From: Candidatus Nitrosocosmicus agrestis | Lineage (GTDB): Archaea; Thermoproteota; Nitrososphaeria; Nitrososphaerales; Nitrososphaeraceae | NCBI RefSeq assembly: GCF_008389435.1 | Contig: NZ_VUYS01000014.1 | Location: 1-64,000, forward strand | Reading direction: 5' to 3' | Length of the DNA: 64,000 nt | Shown: in pieces, positions 1 to 9,270 of the stretch | How the letters are laid out: every line of letters starts with the position of its first letter | How positions within the stretch are numbered: position 1 is the stretch's first letter | Program-made: the position numbers and the translations under genes | Notes under the pieces: model-generated | Seen by the model: the letters and a program-made list of their open reading frames with translations, nothing else | The model's database searches: none | Told to the model about the DNA's origin: nothing

Positions 1-180
1 AACCGAAAGCTTTGATGATTACTTTCCCTGTAGAAAACAAAACTGCAAACTAGAACATATCAAACAATGGATTACGGTATTCGCTTGGCATCATAACAAT
101 AACATTAGAGATTAACTTTACAGAGCCCTCATGAGGGAATTTACTGTTTAAATAGTTGAGCTTTTTACTTATTTCTTCAT
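1..180. other. intergenic, no gene seen
   Basis: AT-rich sequence before the first gene. I see no convincing reading frame or RNA. It probably holds the promoter of the rhodanese gene and the end of a neighbour lying outside the window. Confidence 0.4.
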
Positions 181-1029
181 ATGTCAAGTAATTATGCTCA
201 TCCAGAGGTATTGGTAGATACAAATTGGACTAGTCAACATCTAAATGACCCAAACGTTAGAATTGCAGAGGTAGACTATGATCCCACTACTAATTATCAC
301 CTTGGTCATATTCCAGGTTCAGTGTTACTAGATTGGAGAAAAGATATAAACGATCCAATTAGTCGAAACATCCTTTCAAAAGAATCTTGTCAGAATTTAC
401 TTAGATCTATCGGAGTAAATGATGATACCACTTTGATCCTCTATGGTGATTTTAATAACTGGTTTGCAGCTTTTGCTTTTTGGGTATTCAAGTATTATGG
501 GTTTAAAGATGTCAGAATAATGAACGGAGGAAGAAGAAAATGGCTGGAAGAAGATAGGGATTTGGATAAAACAATTCCAAAATATTCTCCAGGAGGATTT
601 GTGGCCAGCGACCCAGACAACAATATAAGAACCTACCTCATGGAAGTGTCTCATTCTTTAAAAGACACAAATAAGGTATTAGTTGATGTCAGATCACCTG
701 CTGAATTTTCAGGTGAAGTTACCGCACCAGCAGAGTATCCAACTGAGCATGCACAGCGAGGCGGACATATACCTGGTGCAAATAATATACCATGGGGAAA
801 AGCTGTTAATGAGGACGGGACATTTAAATCTGCAGAGGAATTAAAGCAACTATATCAAGAAAAAGGGATTGTACCTGAAAAGGAAGTGATAGCATATTGT
901 AGGATTGGTGAAAGATCATCCCATACGTGGTTTGTTTTAAAATATCTACTTGGATATCCAAATGTTAAGAATTATGATGGTTCATGGACGGAATGGGGAA
1001 ATATGATAGGAAATCCGATTGAAAAGTAG
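181..1029 (+). CDS. thiosulfate sulfurtransferase (two-domain rhodanese)
   Basis: Moves sulfane sulfur from a donor such as thiosulfate to a thiophilic acceptor through a cysteine persulfide. The 282 aa hold two rhodanese domains, roughly residues 8-125 and 145-278, the usual size of SseA/CysA-type enzymes. The second domain carries the active loop C240-R-I-G-E-R-S; the first has Asp90 at the equivalent place and is presumably structural, as in the family. The gene runs tail to tail, six bases apart, with a GcvH/TusA fusion gene, which suggests a shared role in sulfur trafficking (inference). A T-run just past the stop, at about 1048-1058, may end the transcript; it lies inside the end of the opposite gene. 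The physiological sulfur donor cannot be told from the sequence. Confidence 0.9.
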   Translation: MSSNYAHPEVLVDTNWTSQHLNDPNVRIAEVDYDPTTNYHLGHIPGSVLLDWRKDINDPISRNILSKESCQNLLRSIGVNDDTTLILYGDFNNWFAAFAFWVFKYYGFKDVRIMNGGRRKWLEEDRDLDKTIPKYSPGGFVASDPDNNIRTYLMEVSHSLKDTNKVLVDVRSPAEFSGEVTAPAEYPTEHAQRGGHIPGANNIPWGKAVNEDGTFKSAEELKQLYQEKGIVPEKEVIAYCRIGERSSHTWFVLKYLLGYPNVKNYDGSWTEWGNMIGNPIEK

Positions 1030-1035
1030 CTAGGT

Positions 1036-1827
1036 CTATTGATCAGATTTTTTTTTTATAATTATGTTAAACAACAAACTGTTAGCCTGGTTATTAATAG
1101 CAACAGGATTTTTTTCCTGCACTATTTCAATAATTTCTTGACTATTTCGCTCTGCCCAGTTCAGTAACTCCAAGTCAGCGGTGGGATCGTCAGATACTAA
1201 CCTGATCACATCACCCTCAAGCATGGATTTGTCCATAAACTCATCTAATTTGGCCAAAGTAGCCGAACATTCTGTTCCCAATTCAAACATTTGATAGTCT
1301 GGAAAAACCTTGAAACATTTAACATTGTATCGCTTTATTTGTTCTTCCAAGTCGTCCTTGCAGTCTTCTATTCTCTTTAAATCCTTCCAACTAGACTCGG
1401 CTATTTCATTCTCAGTTTCGATTTTTGCAAACCATCCTTTACTAAATGGAGAATCATTAACAATTTTTGGACATTTAATCAAATCATTGTTTATATCAAT
1501 TATCCTGCCAGCCATTGGAGAGCGAACGGTACCAAAATGCGTGATGCTAGAAATAGAAGCTACACTCTTGTTCTTTTGGATTGGTGTATTAATGCCTTTT
1601 AATTTCAAACCGGTCAACTTTCCTGCCAAATAGGAATAAATTGGAGTCATTCCAATTATGAATTTCGGCGAATATTTTTTTTGATCATCCATCCTCCCAA
1701 GCTCACCCTTGTTTTTATCCTCAAATTCATTGTTTTCCAAAAATCGTATCCAAGTCAAGTTTTCTAAGTCGTAAAGACAATCAGAAGGAAATGAACAGTT
1801 ATCAATTTTAATATCTGGTTGAGGCAA
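1036..1827 (-). CDS. GcvH-like domain fused to TusA-like sulfur carrier domain
   Basis: A 263 aa protein with two recognisable parts. Residues about 55-140 resemble glycine cleavage H protein: IGMTPIYSYLAG, SPMAGRIIDIN and NDSPFSKGW follow the family order. The lipoylated lysine of the ESVKA-type motif is replaced (Thr96 in my alignment), so lipoylation there looks impossible. Residues about 168-260 resemble TusA/SirA: the motif reads C187-S-A-T-L-A-K193, keeping the Cys and Lys of CPxPxxK but not the prolines, followed by EGDVIRLVSDDPTAD. TusA proteins carry sulfur as a persulfide on that Cys. The tail-to-tail rhodanese gene could be its donor (inference). The N-terminal 50 residues are not recognised. 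I see no other glycine-cleavage gene nearby, so a role in glycine breakdown is unlikely. Confidence 0.75.
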   Translation of the reverse strand: MPQPDIKIDNCSFPSDCLYDLENLTWIRFLENNEFEDKNKGELGRMDDQKKYSPKFIIGMTPIYSYLAGKLTGLKLKGINTPIQKNKSVASISSITHFGTVRSPMAGRIIDINNDLIKCPKIVNDSPFSKGWFAKIETENEIAESSWKDLKRIEDCKDDLEEQIKRYNVKCFKVFPDYQMFELGTECSATLAKLDEFMDKSMLEGDVIRLVSDDPTADLELLNWAERNSQEIIEIVQEKNPVAINNQANSLLFNIIIKKKSDQ

Positions 1828-1884
1828 TATTAAAAATAATCAAATTTTATTTATTTAAACATGAATGTGAATTGAACCAAAACT

Positions 1885-3660
1885 TTATTTAACTGTGACG
1901 GATTTTGCAAGATTTCTTGGATAGTCAGGATCAACTTGTTTTTTTATTGCCAAATAATAAGACATCAACTGTAATGGAATTATTTCTATTACTGGGTATA
2001 GATAATCTGCTACCTTTGGCAACTCTATAAAGGCATCATAAACTTCATTTCGCAAATTTGAAAGCCCAATGATATATGCACCACGAGATTTTATTTCATT
2101 TGCGCTAGAGATTACATCCAAATGAGTTTCATCTACAGGATTAATTACAATAACTACAGATTCTTGGTCAATTAATGCCAACGGTCCATGTTTAAGTTCT
2201 CCTGCTGCAATACCCTCAGCATGAATATAGGCCAATTCTTTGATCTTTAATGATCCTTCCAATGCAATTGGATAGTGAATGGATCGCCCCAGAATATAGA
2301 TGTCTTTAATATTAGAGTCCAAAGAGTTAATCAAATTTCTAATTTTGTCATCTAGTCCAAGGACCTTGCTTATCAAATTTTGCAAATTCTTGAGTTCGGA
2401 TCCTTCAAGGGAAACATACTGATTAGACAAGGTGGACACAATTTTATACAAAATCATTAACTGACTCATGAAACTCTTAGTTGCTGCCACACCTATTTCT
2501 GGACCACAATTTAATGTAACATATGAATCACTCATTCTCGCTAGGGATGATGTAGGTATATTTACTATGGACACAATTTTTGCCCCTGTTTCTTTGGCCT
2601 TTTTGACCGAATGAAGTACATCTGCTGTCTCGCCGCTTTGTGATATAGCAATGACAACAGAATTTGGTTCAATAGTATCAGAAAAATATTGAAATTCACT
2701 AGACATGTACACCTCCGATTTTTTTCTAGCGTATTTTGATAATAACAATTTTCCGAGTAAACCAGAATTATAACTAGTACCACTTCCAGTAATGTAGATG
2801 TTAGATGCCCTTTGGAGGTATTCACAAAAAGTAGCAAAATCATTAGAATCATTTAAGGGTTTTAATAAAGTCGAAGTTTGCTCATGGATCTCCTTTAAAG
2901 TATAATGAGCAAATTTTCCTTTCTCTGATGACCCTAGTTCCCAAGCTACCTGTGTTAATGGTCTTTGTACTACGTTTCCAGAATCGTCAAAAATAGTATA
3001 ATTATCATTTTCTAAAATTACGATGTCGCCATTATCCAAAAATATGGACTTGTCTGTATGTTTTAAAAATCCCAATACATCGCTTGATAAAAAGAGTGCT
3101 TGAGAGCTTATTCCTATTATTAAAGGCTCATCAAACCTTGCTCCAGAGATTATGCCGTTATCAAAGACAGCCACAAACGCAAAAGAACCCTTAAGATTTT
3201 TGCAGGTTTCAATCATGGTTTTCTTAATGTCATTATTTGAAATGCGGGAGTATTTTTCTAAGAGGTGAGCTATGACTTCGCTGTCTGTTTGACTCTTAAA
3301 AATGTGGCCTTCATTTGCAAGTTCTGTCTTTAATTCATGATAATTCTCAATGATACCATTGTGAACAACAGCAATATTTGATGTACATGAGTAATGAGGG
3401 TGTGCATTTTTATCGTTAACTCCTCCATGAGTTGCCCATCTAGTATGTCCTATGCCAATTTGTCCTGGTAAGCGGTTTAAATTTAATTCTTTATCTACTT
3501 CTGCAACTTTTCCAACGCCTTTACTTACCATAATATTCCCGTTATTCAAAGTGGCTATCCCTACGCTATCATATCCCCTATACTCCATTTTTTTCAGACT
3601 ATCCACCAAAAGGGGAGCAGCCAAGTTTAATTTACCACTATAACCTATTATAGAACACAC
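1885..3660 (-). CDS. glmS: glutamine--fructose-6-phosphate aminotransferase (isomerizing)
   Basis: Makes glucosamine 6-phosphate from fructose 6-phosphate and glutamine, the first step to UDP-GlcNAc for glycans and glycoproteins. The protein starts MCSIIGYSG, placing the catalytic Cys at position 2 once Met is removed, as in class II glutamine amidotransferases. The glutaminase domain covers about residues 2-215 (HTRWATHGG and HNGIIENY motifs). Two SIS sugar-isomerase domains follow (SGTSYNSG and SQSGETADV in the first), ending LAKSVTVK as expected. The 591 aa length is normal. A TATA-like TTAAATTC about 26 nt upstream suggests a leaderless transcript from this start. Confidence 0.97.
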   Translation of the reverse strand: MCSIIGYSGKLNLAAPLLVDSLKKMEYRGYDSVGIATLNNGNIMVSKGVGKVAEVDKELNLNRLPGQIGIGHTRWATHGGVNDKNAHPHYSCTSNIAVVHNGIIENYHELKTELANEGHIFKSQTDSEVIAHLLEKYSRISNNDIKKTMIETCKNLKGSFAFVAVFDNGIISGARFDEPLIIGISSQALFLSSDVLGFLKHTDKSIFLDNGDIVILENDNYTIFDDSGNVVQRPLTQVAWELGSSEKGKFAHYTLKEIHEQTSTLLKPLNDSNDFATFCEYLQRASNIYITGSGTSYNSGLLGKLLLSKYARKKSEVYMSSEFQYFSDTIEPNSVVIAISQSGETADVLHSVKKAKETGAKIVSIVNIPTSSLARMSDSYVTLNCGPEIGVAATKSFMSQLMILYKIVSTLSNQYVSLEGSELKNLQNLISKVLGLDDKIRNLINSLDSNIKDIYILGRSIHYPIALEGSLKIKELAYIHAEGIAAGELKHGPLALIDQESVVIVINPVDETHLDVISSANEIKSRGAYIIGLSNLRNEVYDAFIELPKVADYLYPVIEIIPLQLMSYYLAIKKQVDPDYPRNLAKSVTVK

Positions 3661-3826
3661 GAAAATGGTTTGTCAAATTACTTTAAATTCTTTATTAATA
3701 AAATATAATACCGTTATACAAAAATGTATAATGGTTGAGGAATAAATTTTAAAAAATAAGAAGAGTTCATTTCGCCAAATCCTATAAAATTATATACCAG
3801 CAAAAAAAAAATTATAATACCTTGCA

Positions 3827-4810
3827 ATGGGCATTGAAAAAAAGATAATTTATGAAAAAAATGGCAAATTGATGGAGAAAGATATTTTGATCTTTGAGAA
3901 TCAAAAAGAAATCCAGATCTTGTCAAATCCTATTGCATGGAAAATAATCAAGCTTCTCGCCAAAAAACCACTTTACACTGCACAAGTGGCTAAAGAATTA
4001 GCAATCTACGAACAAAGTGCTTATTACTATATCCGAAAATTGGTTGCAATTGGAGCCATAAAAGAATCTGGAATGGATTTCATTAAGGGTGGGACGGCAA
4101 GATTATACACTCCAACATTTTCTGCATTTGGACTGGAGATGGATGGAATGGAAACTGTTTCTGTCAATAATGACTTTGGTGATTCTAAACGAAAAACAGA
4201 AGATGGTTTTACCAGGAGATTCCTAAACGAATTCATAGATAATAAAAACAAGCTGAACGGGCTGTTGATAGTAGGATCTCCAAATCCTCACGGCATATTC
4301 AAGACTTCTGCCAGAGACGGCCACTACGCAATTCAACTAGCATTTTTTTTGGGAAATATCTGTGAATTGCCTCCAGGGTTTATTGTAAAATTGGATGAGG
4401 ATGCGAAGGCTGAGAAAGAACTTGAGGACAACAACCTAATCATAATAGGAGGTCCTGGAACTAACATAGTGTCGTCTGAATTTAATCGATATCTTCCAAT
4501 AAAATTCAATGATGAGAATTATTGGTCAGGTTTAGTCGACAAGAATGGTAGGATATATCATCTAGATAGCCTAGGGATAATAGCTAAATTCAAAAATCCA
4601 TTCAATCCCAATAGACATATCATATTAATAGCAGGTGTACGTTCTATAGGAACAAAATCGGCGGTCATTGCATTCACCAATTATGGAGAGAAGCTGTTTA
4701 GGAATTATTCTGGAAAAGAAAATACTTGGGAAGCACTTGTACAAGGATATGATATGGACAGCGATGGCAAAATTGATTATGTAGATGTTGAAAAAATTGA
4801 GAAAAGCTAA
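3827..4810 (+). CDS. winged-helix regulator with a C-terminal alpha/beta domain
   Basis: The N-terminal part (about residues 25-95) reads as an ArsR-like winged helix: NPIAWKIIKLLAKKPLYTAQVAKELAIYEQS as two shorter pieces, then YYYIRKLVAIGAIKES. The remaining roughly 200 residues form one domain with LLIVGSPNPHG, LIIIGGPGTNIVS and ILIAGVRSIGTKSAV, giving alternating hydrophobic strands and Gly-rich turns. This resembles domains found in archaeal surface or S-layer-associated proteins, but no signal peptide is present, so it should act in the cytoplasm, perhaps as a ligand-sensing module (inference). Met16 is an alternative start. It stands alone, converging on rps4. The ligand and target genes are unknown. 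Confidence 0.7.
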   Translation: MGIEKKIIYEKNGKLMEKDILIFENQKEIQILSNPIAWKIIKLLAKKPLYTAQVAKELAIYEQSAYYYIRKLVAIGAIKESGMDFIKGGTARLYTPTFSAFGLEMDGMETVSVNNDFGDSKRKTEDGFTRRFLNEFIDNKNKLNGLLIVGSPNPHGIFKTSARDGHYAIQLAFFLGNICELPPGFIVKLDEDAKAEKELEDNNLIIIGGPGTNIVSSEFNRYLPIKFNDENYWSGLVDKNGRIYHLDSLGIIAKFKNPFNPNRHIILIAGVRSIGTKSAVIAFTNYGEKLFRNYSGKENTWEALVQGYDMDSDGKIDYVDVEKIEKS

Positions 4811-4831
4811 CCGGAAGGCAATAGTTCAGAA

Positions 4832-5353
4832 TTATTGCTGGCCAGCTTCGACTACTTGAGCGTTTTCAGATGTAGTTGTTGGCATAAAATGAACAAGAAT
4901 TTGAGCCTCTTCTTCTTTTCTCACAAGATATCCAGGCAAATTAATCTTGCGATTACCTATGCTTACATGACCATGAACAACTAACTGGCGCGCTTGATAA
5001 GGAGATTTCAGGTTGGCTTTTTTCATAATGATTGTTTGAAGTCTTCTTTCCAAAATATCTTCTATCTTTAAGTTCAACACATCATCTAATGTAGACTGAT
5101 CAGCTACCAAACCTAATCTAGATAAGTAATTTAACAATTGTGTTTCCTTCTCTTGCCTAATGTCAATCGCCAAAGCCAGTAATGCACGGGCTTGGTTTCT
5201 TATACGGGCTATCTCAGTCTGTGCCTTCCATAACTCTCTTTTGTTTCTCAGGCCGTAAGAACCCACTATATATAACTCGGTACTTATTTGGTCACTAGTC
5301 CAGATACTTCTGGGCCTATTGTAACTTTTCTTTGATTTCCTAGGATCACCCAT
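4832..5353 (-). CDS. rps4: 30S ribosomal protein S4
   Basis: Primary 16S rRNA-binding protein of the small subunit. It starts MGDPRKSKKSYNRP, the usual archaeal N-terminus, and carries an S4 RNA-binding domain at about residues 100-155 (SPYQARQLVVHGHVSIGN). A longer frame with an ATG three codons upstream exists, but a GGTGGT Shine-Dalgarno-like site at 5358-5363 overlaps that codon and sits four bases before the ATG at 5353, so I choose 5353. It lies 15 bases behind rps13, the standard archaeal operon order. The C-terminus ends in a polar VVEAGQQ. Confidence 0.96.
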   Translation of the reverse strand: MGDPRKSKKSYNRPRSIWTSDQISTELYIVGSYGLRNKRELWKAQTEIARIRNQARALLALAIDIRQEKETQLLNYLSRLGLVADQSTLDDVLNLKIEDILERRLQTIIMKKANLKSPYQARQLVVHGHVSIGNRKINLPGYLVRKEEEAQILVHFMPTTTSENAQVVEAGQQ

Positions 5354-5357
5354 TATA

Positions 5358-5363
5358 ACCACC
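5358..5363 (-). promoter_or_regulatory. Shine-Dalgarno-like site for rps4
   Basis: GGTGGT on the minus strand, four bases before the rps4 ATG at 5353 and inside the rps13-rps4 gap. It decides the rps4 start and shows that internal operon genes can use Shine-Dalgarno initiation. Confidence 0.6.
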
Positions 5364-5368
5364 TAGTT

Positions 5369-5875
5369 TTACTTTGATCCGCCAGCACTAGCCGGGGCCT
5401 TTCCTGATGCCTTCTTCACCCCAACAGCAGTTGCTTTTCTGCCAGTGGTTCTCGTACATTGTCCTCTAACCCTCAATCCAAACATATGCCTATATCCTCT
5501 CCAACTCATAACAGATTTTTCTCTTTCCACATCATTTGATTGTGTAAAGTCAAGATCAGACGTTATCAGATGCATGTCAGTACCGGTATCCATATCTTTC
5601 TGCCTATTGAGATACCACTTTGGGACACCAACAGTTGAAATATTCCTTATTGCATTCTCAATATCGGATAACTCCTTATTAGTTAGAAAACCTATTCTCA
5701 AATAGGGATTAATATTTAATGACTGTAAAATAACCTGAGAAAGATTATAACCTACTCCTTTAACTTCACTCAAAGCCACTACCGACTTTCTGCTGCCATC
5801 AATGTCTTTGCCAGCAATTCTTAGAATATGTTTAAACTCTTCGACCGACAACTTGCTTATTCCTTGATTGCTCAT
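5369..5875 (-). CDS. rps13: 30S ribosomal protein S13
   Basis: Small-subunit head protein that contacts the tRNAs and the large subunit. At 168 aa it has the archaeal/eukaryotic S13p/S18e form: VKGVGYNLSQVILQ near the helix-hairpin-helix, and the C-terminal RGQCTRTTGRKATAVGVKK. It is first in a two-gene operon with rps4. The tail KASGKAPASAGGSK is a lineage-specific Ala/Gly/Lys extension. Confidence 0.97.
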   Translation of the reverse strand: MSNQGISKLSVEEFKHILRIAGKDIDGSRKSVVALSEVKGVGYNLSQVILQSLNINPYLRIGFLTNKELSDIENAIRNISTVGVPKWYLNRQKDMDTGTDMHLITSDLDFTQSNDVEREKSVMSWRGYRHMFGLRVRGQCTRTTGRKATAVGVKKASGKAPASAGGSK

Positions 5876-6180
5876 TTTCCTAAATAAAAACTATGCTAGG
5901 CATTACCGAATATGATTATTGAAAAAAGTGAAAATGTTGATTCAAAAATCAAAGTGGCAAACCCAATACCAATTGATAATAATTGATTACACAGACTAGG
6001 CTTATAGAATGCATTCTATATATGAACTGGCCATTTAACTCAGGTTTTTGTCTTGAAGGAGAGAGCCAAAGTGTGTAGTCAACACTAGGACCCAAATTCG
6101 ACGTTCATCTAGCTCACAATTTAGTCTAAAAAATTGAAAGGGAAAATTTTAATAAGTCGCTAGTGATATATATATTCTAG

Positions 6181-6702
6181 ATGATATCTGATTGGTTCTC
6201 TAGGGTTGGAAGTGCTATTCCTAGGGGATTCTCACGTCATTACATTTTACAATTACTTGCAGAACAACCAATGACTGGCAAGGAAATTATCGATAAGGCA
6301 ATACTACAAACAGGGGGAAAGTGGAAACCCTCTCCAGGGTTAATTTATCCTTTATTAGGCAGATTATTGGAAGAGGGTTTGATAGAAGAACACGAAAATG
6401 GCAGATATAGGATAACTAAAAAAGGTATATCTATCGCCTCGGATATTAAATCCGCACATAACATTATGCAAAAACATCTCGAGGTAATGTTTAGAATTGG
6501 GAATATGGGAAGGTTTATGACTATGGATCTAATTGATCGTATTTCTGCAATCGGATCTACCTTGAGTTCTAACTTGGACAGAATGACTGAAGAAGAAAAG
6601 AACAAGTACAAAGACTTTCTGGTGAATGAACTACAGAAATTAAATAACCAAGAAAGTATTCAAGTTGCGGATAGAAAAGTTGACGACAAAACTGTAATTT
6701 AA
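6181..6702 (+). CDS. PadR-family transcriptional regulator
   Basis: A 173 aa protein whose residues about 15-85 match the PadR winged helix: RHYILQLLAEQPMTGKEIID, then SPGLIYPLLGRLLEEGLIEE and GRYRITKKG. PadR proteins usually repress neighbouring genes in response to small molecules. The C-terminal half is helical, likely for dimerisation, with an acidic stretch MTEEEKNKYKD. A zinc-ribbon gene follows six bases later, so the two are probably cotranscribed. A TTTTAATA box near 6147-6154 is a plausible TATA element. The ligand is unknown. Confidence 0.88.
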   Translation: MISDWFSRVGSAIPRGFSRHYILQLLAEQPMTGKEIIDKAILQTGGKWKPSPGLIYPLLGRLLEEGLIEEHENGRYRITKKGISIASDIKSAHNIMQKHLEVMFRIGNMGRFMTMDLIDRISAIGSTLSSNLDRMTEEEKNKYKDFLVNELQKLNNQESIQVADRKVDDKTVI

Positions 6703-6707
6703 CAGGT

Positions 6708-7133
6708 ATGAATAACGACCCTATCAAGCAAGGTGCTTATTATTTACTCCGAGGGGGCACATTACTATCGGAACCATGTGAAAAATGCGGTAATTTACAA
6801 ATCAAATTCAAGGGTAATGTCATTTGTATGACATGCAAAAACGACATTGAAGCTAACACCATCGAGACAGGAGTGCAGCTTACAACCATCACCTCAGAAA
6901 AAAATAAAGAAAACATGGAAAATGATAGCCCCCCTGTCCCTAACATCTCTGAAACAACTACAAACATTCAATCACTTTTGCAAGAAATAGAGATGGGTAT
7001 TGCGAAGAATTTAAGCGCCGCTACCAAAAAACTGTTTACAATATCAGATCTTAGCGAATATCAGCATACAGGCACTATTGTAGAACAATCGTTACGAATT
7101 ATAAAGTTAATTAAAGAGATAAAAAATACCTAA
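6708..7133 (+). CDS. Sjogren's/scleroderma autoantigen 1-type zinc-ribbon protein (UPF0148-like)
   Basis: A 141 aa protein. Residues about 8-45 match the p27-autoantigen zinc ribbon: GAYYLLRGGTLLSEPCEKCG, then CMTCKND, giving a CxxC...CxxC zinc site. The archaeal family has no established biochemical role. Residues 50-90 are a polar linker; residues 95-140 look helical (LLQEIEMGIAKNLSAATKKL). It follows a PadR regulator after six bases, so the two are probably one transcription unit. Confidence 0.8.
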   Translation: MNNDPIKQGAYYLLRGGTLLSEPCEKCGNLQIKFKGNVICMTCKNDIEANTIETGVQLTTITSEKNKENMENDSPPVPNISETTTNIQSLLQEIEMGIAKNLSAATKKLFTISDLSEYQHTGTIVEQSLRIIKLIKEIKNT

Positions 7134-7327
7134 GCATATTTCGAGTACACTGAACCATAAGATACGGCCACCCTAGATCTGGCTACACTCGAACTAATAT
7201 TTTGTTCTAACATATAGATAGTGAAATCTAACGCTTTTAAAACAATCATCTAAGTCATCTTTGTTTACAGGTGCCAGATCTGGTTTAGAAGATGCAATAC
7301 AGAGATTAAAAAGATTATGAAATCCAA

Positions 7328-7789
7328 ATGCAAATTAATTATAAAAGATATTATCCTAACATGGTCCAAATTTCAGCTTTTAAAATAATAAATGCAAATA
7401 AACAAAACATCTGGAAGATAATTTCTGATGTAGACAATGATCCAAATTATTGGTACGGGATAAAGAAAGTAAAAAACTTGAGAAAAGAACAAGATTTTTT
7501 GGAGAGAGAAACGATAATTGCTTTTAGAAAATCTACTTGCATAGAAACTGTAAAATTTAAGGATAATATGCAAATAGATTTTAAAATCATAAAAGGGCCA
7601 ATTATAGGAACCAAGACGTTGAAATTAAGCAAAATCTCAGATTTGAGTTGCAAATTAGAAGCAATCTGGGATATAAAATTGCAGGGGCCCATGAGTATAT
7701 TTACATTTATGGTCAAAAGGCATATTCTGAAAGGAACCAAAGAAGCTTTAGATAGGATAGCACAAAGCTGCGAAAAACTAGAACAATGA
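7328..7789 (+). CDS. SRPBCC/START-like ligand-binding protein
   Basis: A 153 aa protein with the polyketide-cyclase/START-like pattern: an opening strand ISAFKIINANKQNIWKIISD, the WYGIKKV turn, a central set of strands, and a long C-terminal helix IFTFMVKRHILKGTKEALD. Such proteins bind hydrophobic ligands or act as cyclases or dehydratases; the ligand here is unknown. Met12 (7361) is as likely a start as Met1, because most family members begin just before the first strand. There are no clear operon partners. Confidence 0.6.
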   Translation: MQINYKRYYPNMVQISAFKIINANKQNIWKIISDVDNDPNYWYGIKKVKNLRKEQDFLERETIIAFRKSTCIETVKFKDNMQIDFKIIKGPIIGTKTLKLSKISDLSCKLEAIWDIKLQGPMSIFTFMVKRHILKGTKEALDRIAQSCEKLEQ

Positions 7790-7823
7790 TCTAAGGAAAA
7801 GCGAACACAAGGTCAAGCGATTA

Positions 7824-8159
7824 TTGGGCCCTACAGAACAAAAGACAGTCAACTTTTTTAAAAGGCATGAAATGGTACCTGACCCAGAATTCATCAAAAG
7901 ACGGGTTATCATAAAACAGGTTATTGAAACTGACCTATCTGATCTCAATATCTTTGAAGTACCATTATATGACGATAAAGCAAGTAATGAAGAATTTCAG
8001 CTAACCATAACAAGGTTTGCAAAAAAAGTTCAAATATATAAAATAAAAAGTACAAAGTGTTACTTTCCTAACAATAATCACTCAGTGAGAGAGAAAGTAC
8101 TACGACAAATAAAAAAGATAATCTATTTTTACTTCCCATTCCCATTGCAAGATACGTAA
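7824..8159 (+). CDS. hypothetical protein
   Basis: A 111 aa reading frame starting with TTG; the ATG at 7872 (MVPDPEF) is a good alternative and would leave 95 aa. It is rich in Lys and Ile and has no signal peptide or clear membrane span. The pattern RRVIIKQVIETDLSDLNI, then FQLTITRFAKKVQIYKI suggests an alpha/beta fold. I do not recognise a family. Same-strand position 34 bases after the START-like gene allows cotranscription. Confidence 0.5.
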   Translation: MGPTEQKTVNFFKRHEMVPDPEFIKRRVIIKQVIETDLSDLNIFEVPLYDDKASNEEFQLTITRFAKKVQIYKIKSTKCYFPNNNHSVREKVLRQIKKIIYFYFPFPLQDT

Positions 8160-8401
8160 CGTTTTCTAAATCGATGATTTTCAAAATTAAATGGAGACTG
8201 GATTTTATGCGGCACATTATTATAAAATTATTACACCTTTACTAGACACATTTGAGAATAGCGTTAGTACTGTTAGTATGGGCAAGTTATTAGGGCCTTT
8301 CAGTGTCTACAAAACCAATATCGTTGGTCAGGATTACAGTATGTAATATATAAAACAAAATACAATGAATATAGTTCAAAAGTAATGTTTATTTGAACGA
8401 T

Positions 8402-9169
8402 ATGGGAATATTACTCGTCATGTATGTTCGGGATATATCAGTCCCCCAAGCGGTTAAGGAAATAATCACCTCCAATGATCTTTATTTAAAGGCCATAAAA
8501 TCTGGTATAGCGAACTATACTGCCATTGCCAATAAGATACAAAGAGATGTAGAACTAAGCACTGGAACAAAAGTAAATATTGGAACGATAGTGGTAGCAA
8601 TTAAGAGATTTGCAGATTTAACTTTCAGATCAGAGTATTTGTCAAGGAATTCACAAGATAATAATAACAGAGTTGACAACAGCGATGGTAAAAAAAATGA
8701 GGACAAAGATCCTCTTGTATCACACTCATCTCCTCAAGACGCTAAATTGAAATTAACAGGAAGTATTATTGATATTGATTTTGGAGACCAGAATTTTTTC
8801 AAAAGCATATTTGAAGGATTGGACGAATTAGCCGAACAAAAATTATTTGAATATAATTTAATTAGAACTGAGGAGAGAGTACGCATAATAACAGAGGACA
8901 TGTCAAATTCAAGAAGATTAATCACCTCACTGTCTGAAAAATGCCACGGAATAGTAACCGAAGGATTGTCCAAAATCACCATAAAATTGTTTTACAAAGA
9001 TACAAATAATGTTAGACGACTTTTATCCAATATTTTCGAGGTTTTGGGTAACTATAATATAAGTATAAACAACGTATTTTTTACAAGTGATGAAATAGTC
9101 TTGGTGGTTGAAAATGATAAAGCTACTAGAGTCTATGATTTAATCCAAAAACAAATCTTGCGGCAGTAG
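8402..9169 (+). CDS. ACT-domain-like regulatory protein
   Basis: About 255 aa from the ATG at 8402; a TTG at 8393 would add three residues. Residues about 10-85 are helical (VPQAVKEIITSNDLYLKAI, IGTIVVAIKRFADL) and look like a small helical domain. A low-complexity Asn/Asp linker follows near 88-105. The C-terminal part contains two repeats with the ACT beta-alpha-beta pattern, the second being KITIKLFYKDTNNVRRLLSN, then NYNISINNVFF and EIVLVVENDKATRVYDLI. ACT domains bind amino acids and control metabolic enzymes. No enzyme domain is attached, so this is probably a stand-alone regulator. The ligand is unknown. Confidence 0.6.
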   Translation: MGILLVMYVRDISVPQAVKEIITSNDLYLKAIKSGIANYTAIANKIQRDVELSTGTKVNIGTIVVAIKRFADLTFRSEYLSRNSQDNNNRVDNSDGKKNEDKDPLVSHSSPQDAKLKLTGSIIDIDFGDQNFFKSIFEGLDELAEQKLFEYNLIRTEERVRIITEDMSNSRRLITSLSEKCHGIVTEGLSKITIKLFYKDTNNVRRLLSNIFEVLGNYNISINNVFFTSDEIVLVVENDKATRVYDLIQKQILRQ

Positions 9170-9270
9170 GAAAGTGCGTTGAAATCAGTGTCAAGTACTA
9201 TTTCTAGTAACTTTTTAATGATTTTTTCAAATAAAGACAAATATGTAGTCAGTAAAGTAAAGATACACTA

